Below are positions 25,466 to 36,886 of a stretch of 64,000 nt of DNA, in pieces. The stretch comes from Phoronis australis (taxonomy: Eukaryota; Phoronida; Phoronidae). Both the position numbers and the translations under genes were made by a program. Below the pieces are notes generated by a model. The model searched no databases. It had not been told where the DNA came from and worked only from the letters and a program-made list of their open reading frames with translations. Within the stretch, counting starts at the first letter, position 1. Every line of letters begins with the position of its first letter. The stretch is from assembly GCA_002633005.1 (NCBI GenBank), contig NMRA01000018.1, forward strand, positions 1,528,554-1,592,553, read 5' to 3'.

Positions 25466-28400
25466 CTATGCATGTAACCAGTTAGTTCTACTTTTGATAC
25501 TCTCTGCAAGGCTAACTGTGTAGTCTTGTGGTTGTATACAGGACATTCTGCTAGTGGTAGTCTGGATATTCCCAAATTGGTGGCTTGTAGTAATGTTATT
25601 TGTTGTTCTTCAGTGCATTACACCAGTCATGACAGACAAGCATGAGTGGACTGATCCACTGACAACTGCCAGCACTTTCAACTTGTATAGCAGGGAGTTA
25701 CTAGAAGGTGCTGAAGAGGACAAATGAATTGAGAAGGGGTCATCTGACCATGATGCATTCAAAAGAACCCAACATTGCTGAAGAATGCTTCGCCATCAAC
25801 AGCAGGTACCTATTCTAGCTTTGGATAATGGCACATTATAGCATTCTGTAATGTTAACAGCAACAGAAAGTGTATTGTTTTTACCAAGGAGCAGCCAATT
25901 ACCATCTAACGTTAACATGGATTTGATTTTATGTTGTAGAACAAGAGATGTGTTGGGAATTTTCAACCTGCTGATTCTTATGTACTCTGGCAAGCGTTTT
26001 GCTACTCTCAATGCCTTGTGTAACGGCTTACCAGAATTCTGCTAGCTATCAAGGATCAAAGCAGGCCAGTTCTGGAAGATGAAGCTGGCAATGCAAGGTA
26101 ATTAATAAAGCTGCGCCAAACATGCAATTTGACTAATGGTTTGGCCACGACTCAGTATTCAAGAGGGGTTTAAAACTAAATTCTAAGTGGCCATTAGCGG
26201 GGTAGTGCTAAAATGAGTGATAATTTAGGACCCTGCTACAGAAAAGGGGCAAACACAAAATTGAGATGAGAAGACGTGGGAAGGCCTTTTCTGCAATGAA
26301 CAAGCCATGCCATGTCCTGTTATGTCCCCAAGGCTACATCAGTGCAGCTTATGACAAAAAGACCACCTGCAATGCTTACAAGAAAGTTGAATTTGATTGT
26401 TCCTTAAATGGGAGATGATTTAAATAACCAAAAATTGTGACATATGAATTAAAAATGTCCGAGTGTGCTCCACCATGTCCTGTGTGGGTGTACATTGTGT
26501 GTTTATTTTCATCCATGCAATGTTTCCTTGTCCATACCTATGTCGCATGATATCTCAAGAACTGCAGTTCTGTAGTGGGGCGTAGGCGCACGTAGGCGCA
26601 GCCAACCACCTTTTGGCATTTGAAGGTAGCGCTTACACACCGTACAGTGCTCAAGGTGATACGGTGGGCTTTGGGCACCTACTTACCACAAATTTTACCA
26701 CTTCAGCACTGCTCAAGAAGGAAGTTTTGTTTGTAATTTGTGCTGAAGTTAAGATGACAGCCTTGACATTGAATTCACGGTCACATTTAGAAAATCAAGA
26801 TTTTACTTGGAAAACATTTGCCCATGCAATTTTGTGTATTTACACAAAGGTGTAGGTGGCCTATCTCCAGGTGTTAGTCACATACTGAAGGTCACAATAT
26901 GCAATTACATAGCCCTGAATGCCGCATCTACCCCAGCAACCAACCAAGGGGTTACATGTTGCATAAGGTCACTGTAGCATTTTCATTTCATTGACCTAAT
27001 AGACATGAAAATACATCAGTTATTTTTGTGTTCACAAAGGATGAGAGAGGCTTTCATTAAGATTGGTTTCAAAATCATTACCATTTAAAATTATGAAAGC
27101 CTTGAAAACTATCACATCCTGATAGGCATAGCAGTGACACAGCTTTGAACATTGGGTGGCCTTCGGTCTTGGGCGGCAGCCCCAGGTGCAGGCCTTCATC
27201 TAGGTGGCATCTAGGGTGTCCAACTACACAACCCAACATAAATTTAGACACATTAGGTAGGTTGCCCTATTTAGCTTTTGGACGCCCAAGTAAAGTGTAC
27301 CATTTTTAGCTAACAACAGCCCTGGAAGTTAACTGTCCTGGCCGAATAAGAAAGGTAAGACATGGTGTAAGATGGGATAGACTTTATTACAGACCACAGT
27401 AACATTCCACACCATAACAGCGATTTGACTTAAGGCCATAGAAATAGTCAAGAGTCATTGGTCATGGATGCCTTCATCAATTAGAAAACTCATTTTGAAC
27501 GCCCTATTCTTTAAATCGTGTATGAACCACCTGCTAAATGCTAATATGCGGTGGGGAACAATTCAGCCACCCTGTGACAAATGCTGTTATGTGTATTGTT
27601 TTCTCTTCTTGAAATGTGTGAAACTCTAATCACTTAATTAACTATATGTAGTATATTTTTATATTTTGAATTACGAAAACATGTTATCCAGCGTTTGAAA
27701 CGACTTCGAAAAAGTTTCTAAAACACTGAAAGAGGTGCATAATGTACTAATTGTTTGTAGAGTTTCATATGTTTCACTCTTCATGTTTCAGGCTAAATCA
27801 ATGCTGCTGCATTCATTTTCGTGTCTGGCAATGACATTGAAACAATTGTTTTTCTTTCTAGGGGAGCAACTTATCTTCAACAAGAAGAGCAGGAGATGGT
27901 TGTCCATTCCGGTGAAGGCTTCTAAGAGCTATGACGAGCTGATGATTGTGAAAACCCGGTTAAAAGACATGTCAGACATGCACTGCCTCCATGAACATAA
28001 AAGCAAAATGACTCCCGCTTGTTGTCTGACAACATTGCCGTCTTCGAATGATTGCCATCAGTAGAAGTCAATGCATCAAAGAAGCTGCCTGACAAAGGTT
28101 ATTTAAAATGATATGGCAACTGGGTGTTATTCAGTCATGTGCCCTAGTTTGTTGCAGAGGGTCATCTGGTACTTCAGTTTGGTTTATAGTCAGGATACAT
28201 CCAGTTATACAGAAGTTAACATGTTCAGTCAGGCCGTCGACCTTCAAACTCTGCCATGGGCAGTATATGTAGTGTCAATTCGGAAACTGTCAAGGCTTGT
28301 AATTTTCCTCTTTTAAGAGGATTTATTCTCTTTGGTTTCGATTTTCTCTTTATTATATTTCCAATTTCCTCTTTATTTCTCTTTTTGATCATTATTTTGA

Positions 28401-30636
28401 CTTCTATACCAAAAATCTCTATCAAAGACCCTAGTATTAATTTGTGGAATGATACATCACCTGTCATTCATCATTCCAAGCCCTGAACCTTAACTTTGTG
28501 CAAACAATTTCTTTATGGAGCGTTTGGTTTACAGAGATACTTTCTACATAGTGGGTAAGATACAACTGGTAATACCAGTTTAACTTGTATTACCATTAGA
28601 TAGTTTTCTTGATTCTTAACTATTTTCTCAGCCAAATGTGTAGTCAGTGGTTTGTCTTCAGGTGGGTCATAGAGAGGCGGATATTTGTATACAAGGGTCA
28701 CCATAAAGCTTCTGTGTTACGTAAAATTATGTTTTACTGCTTAGGCAATTCACATTCATATTAAAACCTGCATTTAGAAATCTTGAATTTGAGAGTGATT
28801 GTGTTGAACATTACAATATATATTTTGAATGGCTATGCTGTTGGGTTAGAGGTTGTGCTTGTAAGTAAGGTGTGTTACATGAGTAGCAGATTACTCGCGA
28901 TTGGTCATTGCAAAAGCTATGGAACTTTAAATCAGAAAATGTTGCAACTTCTGATTATGGGCCAAACAACCAGGAGACTATGTCTGTTGAAAGGATATCT
29001 TGTTTTGTTAATTTTGTCCAATCATCTTTCTGTAACCTGCTAATGCATCATTGGCGTAAATCAGGAAAGACAAAAGCAGGAATCAACTAAAAACTCATAC
29101 CCCTATCTCACAAATTAGACATTATGTTCCTTGGTCAGTGGCCTTTCCCACAGTTGCATACAATTTGCTAAAAGCGTACGTCATGCTTTTACTGTCTAGG
29201 AGACAAATTTTCCTCCAAGTTTTGAGGGTTTTCGATGGTTACAGAGCATTAATTTGTTGCAGAGAACTGGATGGGAAGTCGATTTTAGTATTTTACATTA
29301 TTTTGAAAAGTTAATCCATTACTGGTTTTTCGAAATTGGGGCTGTTGCCCTACATGACGGTAACTAATTTAAGAATGCTCTAGGTTCTTGTTGCAAGTCA
29401 AAATCCAAATGGACTTTTTATACAAAACTAAGAAATAAAAAGTTTACTCTGACAGTTGTGCTTTCATCTCACAAAGTAACAATTGTGCACAACCAGGTTT
29501 CAGTGCTCAGCAACAATTGTTGAGTAGCTTATATGTCCCAATAAAGTCTGTGAATAATTTTGTCCAAACACAACTGTGCAACTCTGTCCACATGTCTCCC
29601 AAGATGTCCATGTTGCCCCAAGATAAAGTTTCTGTATGTCTGATGTCAGTTAGACGCATTCTGATCAGTCTCTGGCTTCAGTGTCATCACATTTCGTTGC
29701 AGCTTGTCTAAGGCAAGTACACCTTCTCCAGGCAAAACACTTGGAAATCCTGAAAGCATTGGTAAAATATATTATCGTGCGGTTTCGCATTACTGTAGAT
29801 TTGATAAGGAACATTTGTCTCTTGTAAATTATATAAAAGAGCAACTGGTTGATTGGGGTTGGACAATCAAAACGAATAGAATTATTTTCATTATTGCAGA
29901 CTGAACTCACCAATACTTTTGTAAATTGACATTTGGTTGGTTTTGGATGGGATTTGCTACTGAGATTTGATTTGAGTTCTTGGCCAAAGATTTGTTTTTC
30001 TTCAAAAAGTGATTTGAATTGTGTGGCTGTATATCTGTTTAAACCAATTGATGACTCAAAACTAAAGTAGCTATAGGAGTCTTTGAGGTCCTGGTGACAT
30101 TAATATGAATCACCTTAAAAATGAAAGAGAGCAGACCAAAAAAGTACTAATAACAATTTTCTAAAATGTTTCCCACTGATATATGTAGTCAATACTAAAA
30201 ACTTTGTAGTGATTATATTTTTAGACAACGGTTTAGTGAATACTTACAGGTAATAGTGAAACGCAATTAGCAGATTGCTTCCCACAGCACACTTTTATTT
30301 CTGGTTGGCATTTCTTGACACCTGTGACACGGGCACCATAATGGATCTTCTGATGGTGCTAGGTAATGATTCAGTGAAGTGACCACTGGTAGCCTAAATT
30401 CTAGACTCGGGGGTCTTGCTTGGCGACATCCAACATTAGGTCTCTCAATTCCTTCTTTTATTCATGCGACTGATTCGACTCTAAAGTGAGAGTAATTCAG
30501 TGACAACATTCACAGTAATGAGAACAATTTTTATAACTTTTGTTTGTATTGTTGTAGGATATATTTGCCAACAAGTACAAAGACAACCACTGTATGACTG
30601 TCAGATTGGAAATCATCTACTGGTTTAGGATTGATT
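25466..30636 (+). other. Region with exon-like fragments, no recognised gene
   Basis: Several short open segments have plausible splice sites (25614-25727, 25750-25805 joined to 25940-26045, 27862-28063, 29702-29762). None resembles a protein family I recognise, and they do not form one continuous frame. A repeat fragment at 26580-26700 is an inverted diverged copy of about 600-770. Confidence 0.35.
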
Positions 30637-30982
30637 CATAGGCGGATTTAGGGGGGGTCTGCCCCCCCCCCTTGGCTGCCGCAAANAACCCATGCAGTCC
30701 TAGGGCCTGGAAATTGAACATCACAGTGACTGTCACGCAGGAAACTTATTTNCTTGGCTGCCGCAAAAGAAGCAAAACGGCAAGAGCGCGAGGAAATATT
30801 GACTCCACTAATTAATCTCGGTACTTAACATGTTTTTTTAGTCCACTGTTAGCTTTGTAGTGCGAGGACCAGAAATTCGAGCAACCCAATTTTTCGGGCT
30901 AGGTCCTCGCATTCAATCGTAAACCACACTTGCCCAAGACAAAATGTTGCCCCCCCTTATGGTATCCTCGATCCACCAATAT
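30637..30982 (+). mobile_element. CA...TG DNA element, copy 2 (interrupted by assembly gaps)
   Basis: Starts CATAGGCGGATTTAGGGGGG, has CTTGGCTGCCGCAAA, and ends near TATCCTCGATCCACCA. Ns at 30686 and 30752 bracket a 65-bp piece that is a second copy of 31048-31110. The sequence CTTGGCTGCCGCAAA occurs on both sides of that piece, so the element is mis-joined here. Confidence 0.65.
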
Positions 30983-31355
30983 AATTTAGAGATGCAGCCA
31001 AGGAATGGTTTCTACCCCATGCACTAGGTCCAGAGCTCTATAATTGCAAACCCATGCACGGTCCCAGGGCCTGGAAATTGAACAGCACAGTGTCACGCAG
31101 GAAACTTATTTTTCGTAAGCAACTGATATCGTGCACTTCCGAGTTGTACATAATCTCCCAGAAGAGAAAACGTTTACAACCAAGCTCGACGAATTCATGA
31201 ATCACTAAGACTCGATTGCAGGTTTACAATTGAACACAACTCACGAGGCTGTGGGAGTGTAGCTTATTATGTAATATAGACAAGTAGTAAGTACACGCGG
31301 ATACGTCGACTTCGAATGACTCCGGATAGCGACAGAAATAGTTGAGAGAACCGAG

Positions 31356-31834
31356 GTTCAGAACAAATTAATCTTGTTGTTTACGAGTAAGAATCAAGCT
31401 GTGGTTTCCAAATGTTTGTACATTCTGATTTCTTGTTTAGCTGGCAAGAAGTCCCAAAACACCTAACTCACCTCGACCGCTTGTGCTTGACATGTTTCTC
31501 TTCCGTCAGCTGATTCGTGTGCATTATGGGTAATCTCTCCACTGGCAACCCCGCATAAATAATGAGGTTTGGCTGAAGGTCCGCCCACTTTTTANGTTCA
31601 GAACAAATTAATCTTGTTGTTTACGAGTAAGAATCAAGCTGTGATTTCCAAATGTTTGTACATTCTGATTTCTTGTTTAGCTGGCAAGAAGTCCCAAAAC
31701 ACCTAACTCACCTCGACCGCTTGTGCTTGACATGTTTCTCTTCCGTCAGCTGATTCGTGTGCATTATGGGTAATCTCTCCACTGGCAACCCCGCATAAAT
31801 AATGAGGTTTGGCTGAAGGTCCGCCCACTTTTTA
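31356..31834. repeat. 239-bp direct repeat across a single N (assembly join)
   Basis: Copies at 31356-31594 and 31596-31834 differ at one base and are separated only by N at 31595. This is the same pattern as at 1688, and most likely unmerged overlapping contig ends. Confidence 0.88.
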
Positions 31835-31984
31835 TAAATTTAAAAAATTAATAGTAAAATAACGAGAGTATGTACATGGCTGTAATTTACGAAAAGAGTT
31901 AATTTTAGTGATATCTTTCGATTGGCAAAGCTCAATTTGTGATCTAAGCAGGCGAAAGTAAAGGAAATAGTGACTTTAAAGCGC

Positions 31985-32275
31985 GCCTGGGCCCGAGATC
32001 GAAACAGCAAAACGTCAAGCTGCCGATGAAATTATTGAATTTAGATGAAGAGTTATCTTTTTCACAACTCGATGTGTTCATGAACCCAACTCACCTCACG
32101 GACCCTCGCCGTGTGCCGGTGACATGGACTGGGAGCATTTATGAGCACGAAGACGCACATCTCCCTCAGCAACAAAACTACATTTCTTTAATGTTTTCCG
32201 TGGCATCTTTTTATGCTATGTACACCTCGTTGACTCATTACGATGGCGACTCACTGAATGAAAGGACTTGCCTTG
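31985..32275 (+). repeat. Diverged direct repeat (partner 38080-38340)
   Basis: Shared blocks include GAGATCGAAACAG, TTATCTTTTT, ATGTACAC with CGTTGAC, and GGCGACTC followed by CTGAATGAAAGGA. A 106-codon open frame in this copy is broken in the other copy, so it is not evidently coding. Confidence 0.6.
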
Positions 32276-32307
32276 TGGGTAGGCGATTACATCGCCCTGG
32301 ATACCTC

Positions 32308-32960
32308 AGGCATACAGGGGCCATAGTACATCCCCACAAAAGTTAAGAATTTCAAAATACAAAAATAAAATGAAATGAAACATGCATACATGCACATGGA
32401 GTTATAATCAACACATACCATAAATCTGGAAACGAGTCAGTCAAGATAATTAGAACAAATCGATGAAAATCTGGGCGCGGTTTTCTCGAGTTTCTCTTAC
32501 AGGGTGCCATTTTGAAGAACTTACGTGAAATCACGCATGTTGACGAATAAAAAAGCCCAAATGAAACAAATCTTACAAATTTCACCTGATACCTTCCCAT
32601 GTTACATTTCAAGTCGGTCACGCGCCAGCGTCATGCACTTCGCTCAGTCTCGCACTAGCCTTTGCCTAACTCACGTGACTCAGTTGAAATATTTTGTGGT
32701 TATCGCGTTTGTGGTGGAAAAGCTAACGATGACCAAAAGTGGAGTTGGAATTTGTCGCCAAAGTTACCTTAATTGTAGCTATACTTCATCGAAAAAATGT
32801 GTAGAATGAGTAGAAAGGAAAACCGAAGAAAGTGAGCACTTTTTTAAATCAGAGTTTTAAGTGTAGAATGTATTTTTGACCAGGTGAAAACTCCCAATCG
32901 GTGGCTGGATTTGGCCTTCCGCCCGTTTAAAATACACGGGACGAAATTCGTACAGAAAGT
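32308..32960 (+). repeat. About 650-bp repeat, left arm of inverted pair
   Basis: It runs from CATACAGGGGCCATAGTACA to ACACGGGACGAAATTCGTAC. It is matched in inverted orientation by 41478-42131 with clear divergence and indels. The arms enclose about 8.5 kb. They may be terminal repeats of a large element or two independent copies of one repeat. Confidence 0.75.
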
Positions 32961-33529
32961 AATGGAAGTATTGTAGCCTCTAACCGGCCAACCAAGGGGC
33001 TACGTGTGGCATAGTCTGTGGGTACATACGTAACTGCCCACACGCAGGTACGGTACCATTCAGTAGTACCTTAGATTATAGACAACAGATTCGCAACTCC
33101 GACATTTTCTTCCGAGCTATCCAAGAAGAGGCGCCACTCTCCTAAATTATCTGGTGCAGTTTCCGGTTAGGGTATTGTGACGGGAAATTCTCGCATCTAT
33201 TTTACTGTCCAGTACAACAAAAGAAAAATAATACTTACGGCATTGAAACGCTGTGTTCGAAATCTTAAAATAGTAGAATTGCTAGTATCGTGAGTACTTT
33301 TAGTTTTAGCAATGCTACTACCACCCGACCACACAACAGTCAACCAAGATTAGCAGACGACGTACTTGCCGGAAATAACACCAGATAATTGGGCTAGGTG
33401 TCGTTAGTGATTAATGACGTAACGATGTGCGGATAAAAGTATACGGAGTTGGCGTAGAATGTTTGTCTAAACCCACAAAAATATCGCCACACTCGGTGTT
33501 TGCTAACAAAACTTTCATGAAGTTTTGAT

Positions 33530-35040
33530 CTGGCGTGTGACGTTTGATAAAACGGTGCCAGGATGAATCGTCAGATAAAAAGTATTGATAACATCACCTG
33601 CGTCTTTTACAGCCAAGAAGAAGAACTACCCGATGAGATGGTGGCAACCTTGGTACTGGAGCAGTTTCCCTATTGAGTGTCGTGTGGCAAAGTGCAAATG
33701 TGACTTGAAGTCGGCCAAATGCTTCGCCAAATATCGTTTAAATCCGAAATATTACAATTATAATTTGAAGAAATGTAAATGAACGTCAAAAGAACGTTGC
33801 ACGTGCGAATTACCGTGAATAGTATACAATACAAATGGTTATTGAATGTTCCTGCTCATGTTTACAAAAATGGTTTCAAGCGAAATATACTGCAAAGTAG
33901 TTGCAGGATGGCAGACATGGCTCCCGTTCAGTAACGCTAAGACCTCGCTAAAAGCAAGACTGCGAGATTACGTGAGATATTGTCGTGTATTTTAAATAAG
34001 AGCACGTGACTTTGGCTAGATTTTAGCTAGGTCCTAGCGTAGGTCCTGGCGTTTCTGAACGCACGCATGGTTTTACTCTGAACTAACTGTGGTTTCTTTT
34101 TCCAGGAATCTCAAAGTTTTTTTTTACAAAATGCCTAGGAGTTGAGAAAATGCCACAGTTGACTATAACTTCATAAAAAAGAGTTTGAGCTTTAGTACCT
34201 AACCCAACCAGTTGTGTTTCTTGAGAGTAAACATGAATCATTTTTGAAAAGAGCTGATGTGTCAAGGCCTACAGAAAGAAAACTGTTTCTGTACTTTGTA
34301 CTGAGGAAATTGGGATCAATTTGAAGCAAAATGCAGTGGTTGAAAGAGAAGTTCCAGCTCTGTGGGGCATGCAAAACTGTAAGTGGGCCATGCGAAACTG
34401 TAAGTGGGCCAGCTGAACTGAGGCTGAAAAAATATGCCTCGCTGCCTATTCTGATGTGCAATTAGAGTCAACTGTAGCACGTATTCTAGTTTTCGAGTCT
34501 TTAAAAGTAAAAGAAATTTTGAGATTGTAGGAAGCCATTTTCCGGCATTCATGTTTCAGAGTAATGTTTGTACAAAATTACAGCTACATGTGTGCACGAA
34601 CAACAAGCGTGCTCTTATAATGGGAGAGGGGACATTAGTGTTTAAAGAATCATAGCTTACCTGTAAGCTGACAACTCAAGTCACAGGCAATGTTCCATTT
34701 TTAATTCGCAATAAATCCTGAAGCCTATTGTGCCTACCGCGCCCCTCAGGGGATTTTTTGTTCACGGTAGTGAACCCAAGTGACATGTAGACGCCAGACA
34801 TTTGGACATTTCATCAAAATGTCACGAGACTTTTCGGACCTGGTCCCGGGCTCTAATCTTTGCACTTGAATCCAAACTAGAAATTGTTTTTTCGTTATAT
34901 TCCTTTCTACTCACGTTAAGTGTGTATAGTTCTGTTTCTTTACGTAATACTTTATGTGAACGATTGTCTAATCCCAGTTTGCATTTGACAGCCCGAGCGT
35001 TGAAATGATAATTTCGGCCCCAATCTCCATTTTTCAAGAT
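33530..35040 (+). repeat. Segmental duplication, copy A (phospholipase A2 terminal exon and 3' flank)
   Basis: Similar in order and orientation to 59008-61030. The exon is near 33613, flank blocks are at 34370-34560 (GGCCAGCTGAACTGAGGCTG, CATTTTCCGGCAT) and 34720-34900 (CATTTCATCAAAAT, CTAATCTTTGCACT). Copy B carries an extra DNA element of about 943 bp that is absent here. Non-matching stretches show that both copies have since been rearranged. Confidence 0.8.
33613..33782 (+). pseudogene. Secreted phospholipase A2 terminal exon, isolated duplicate
   Basis: The acceptor is GTCTTTTACAG, then a 170-nt exon ending in TGA. It has WWQPWYW, then ECRVAKCKCDLKSAKCFAKY and a final KKCK. The C-x4-C-x-C-D-x5-C-F pattern is the C-terminal helix of group I/II secreted phospholipase A2, in which the Asp of CKCD supports the catalytic His. 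Length, phase and all five Cys match the exon at 59094-59263. The frame is open and not obviously decayed. No Ca-loop or His-Asp exon was found upstream; the expected position falls in the repeat at 32308-32960. So it is a partial gene copy, or part of a gene with distant exons. Confidence 0.7.
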
Positions 35041-35052
35041 TTTCGATAATTC

Positions 35053-35160
35053 TGTTGGAACGCTAGCCTCCGTGGCTAAGGCACAAGCCTCCTAAAAAGG
35101 GATTGCCAAATGGGTCAGCTTGGGATTATGGGTTTGAGTCCCGCCAGAGGTGGAGCTTTT
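35053..35160 (+). repeat. tRNA-like SINE-type fragment
   Basis: Contains CGTGGCTAAGGCAC, resembling a type II tRNA D-arm/A box, and GGGTTTGAGTCCCGCC, resembling a B box, about 55 bases apart. The acceptor ends do not clearly pair, so a tRNA-derived SINE head is more likely than a working tRNA gene. Confidence 0.35.
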
Positions 35161-35875
35161 TTGCAATTTGAAGCTATTACCTGGTGCAAATAGAGTATTC
35201 AAAATAATCGTTGTTTACTGAAAAGCGGCTGGATGTGGTGGCAAAAGCAGGAAATTTCAGTAGTGCTAGGACCTCGCTGCATATGATAGAATCCTACGTT
35301 GAAACCTAACCGGTCGATATTGAGCAACTTGACCGGTTTACGCACCAACGAATCTGCTGGTTCAGATCAAAGAAAACAAATCATACATGTAAACACTTTA
35401 AAAGTTTCAGAGGTAACTGAATTTAAACACTTGTCAAATTTCATTATGTACGGTCAAGGAACTTCTATGGAGCCACCGTCTAAAAATATAACTCCCACAA
35501 GAAGACACCACAGCAGTTCAAAAGTCGCTCTCAGCCATGCACTTCACACAGTGAACAGAGGCAAGTTTGAGAGTAAAAACAGCTACAAGGTGGCGCAGAA
35601 TACGCCAAATCTATCAAAAAATGAACTAATAATAGCCTATAGGGGGTGCAAAGCGATTCCCTGATAAATGTTCTTGTCAGTAGGAACAGCGCCAGCTGCC
35701 ACCTTTCACCGTGATTCTTCAAGAAGTTTGAAAAACAGGGAGGCACAAGGTAAAGGACACAAAAACAATAGTTACGCCATCAATATGCGCAACGTTGGTC
35801 AAATCCATCTGGAACAGGACACGTGCTGATGGCTAGGTGTTAATAACTTATTTGCCAAACTTTTTTGACAATCCA

Positions 35876-36881
35876 CAGTGGCGGATCTAGGATATCACAA
35901 GGGGGGCCCAACATGTTGTTTGTAAACATTTGGTCCAAGCACGATTGTAGATGTGCATAGCACCGAATGGGGGGAGGCCCCCCTCCCGCCCAGGAATTTT
36001 TTCTGTTTTTTCCTCTAAAAATCAAGCATTTTCCTTGATTCCCGAAGTATTATCCAAGACAAAAGGCAAAAAAAAAGAAAAATACGAAGATTGTGTCAAC
36101 AAGCAAAAACTGCAAGTACCACTGATTTGAACTCACGTCATTGTTCGTAGAGCGCGCGTGCTTTACCCCTGCACCACCACGATTTAACTCTTAGTTTGCC
36201 ACTTAAAGACCTACTTATTTATGGTCCACAGCGTTTGCGCGCGAAAACTCCTTCTTTTTGTAATGCTTATTACATGTTTTTTGTGCAATCAGTTCGTAAC
36301 ATATTTGTTGTATTTAAAGTAGTCTTCAATTGCCCAAAAGACCAAATCCGTTTTTTGTGTTTGCAATAATGACGCGATTGCTTTGGAAATCGTCTTTTAA
36401 GTTAAGGTTTGACAAAGAGAGAATTATGAGTTTCTGAGTGATTCACTAAAAGTTCGATTAAAATTGACATCTTACCAGCAGCTTCTGTTTTTTCACCATC
36501 ACTCAAATTCCAGTTTCTTTAAAAAATGAAGTAATTTTCTTCATTGCACAGTGGAGCAGACGACGGAAACGGAGTCGTAGTGCCCAGCGCCACTGCCGGT
36601 CGCCTGAGATATCACGGGAAAGCCTATACTTAGCCATAGTTCCGTTACGATTGCGCCGTGTTCCGAATTTGACACTTGAAATTGGATCTGAGCCCCCCTC
36701 CCCTCAAAAAAAAACATTAAAACTGCACGCATTTAAATCTTGTTTCAGCCGTATAATTTTAATTACCGGGGTTAACTAATGAATTCAACATTTCCCTATG
36801 CTCTTGCTGGTTTATTATTTTTTTGCGGCAGCCAAGGGGGGCGGGGGGCGGGCCCCCTGGCCCCCCCTAAATCCGCCTATG
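35876..36881 (-). mobile_element. CA...TG DNA element, copy 3 (about 1 kb, near full length)
   Basis: The plus-strand left end is CAGTGGCGGATCTAGGATAT and the right end CCTAAATCCGCCTATG. It is flanked by a 5-bp duplication, ATCCA, at 35871-35875 and 36882-36886. It is an inverted relative of the element at 59285-60227 along most of its length, including a tRNA-like A/B-box segment at about 36118-36182. No transposase reading frame. Confidence 0.85.
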
Positions 36882-36886
36882 ATCCA

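Noticed and set aside
25614-25727. Terminal exon of CIAPIN1 beginning with Cys
   Set aside because: Phase and first Cys fit, but the following residues (ITPVMTDKHEW) lack the YLGDAFRC and CPYLG signatures of the family.
32026-32346. 106-codon open frame as a gene
   Set aside because: It lies in a repeat whose second copy (38080-38340) is frame-disrupted. No recognisable domain, signal peptide or splice context.
33585-33612. Start codon upstream of the isolated phospholipase A2 exon
   Set aside because: The bases before 33613 are an intron polypyrimidine tract and acceptor, as in the paralogue, so the upstream in-frame ATG is not a translation start.
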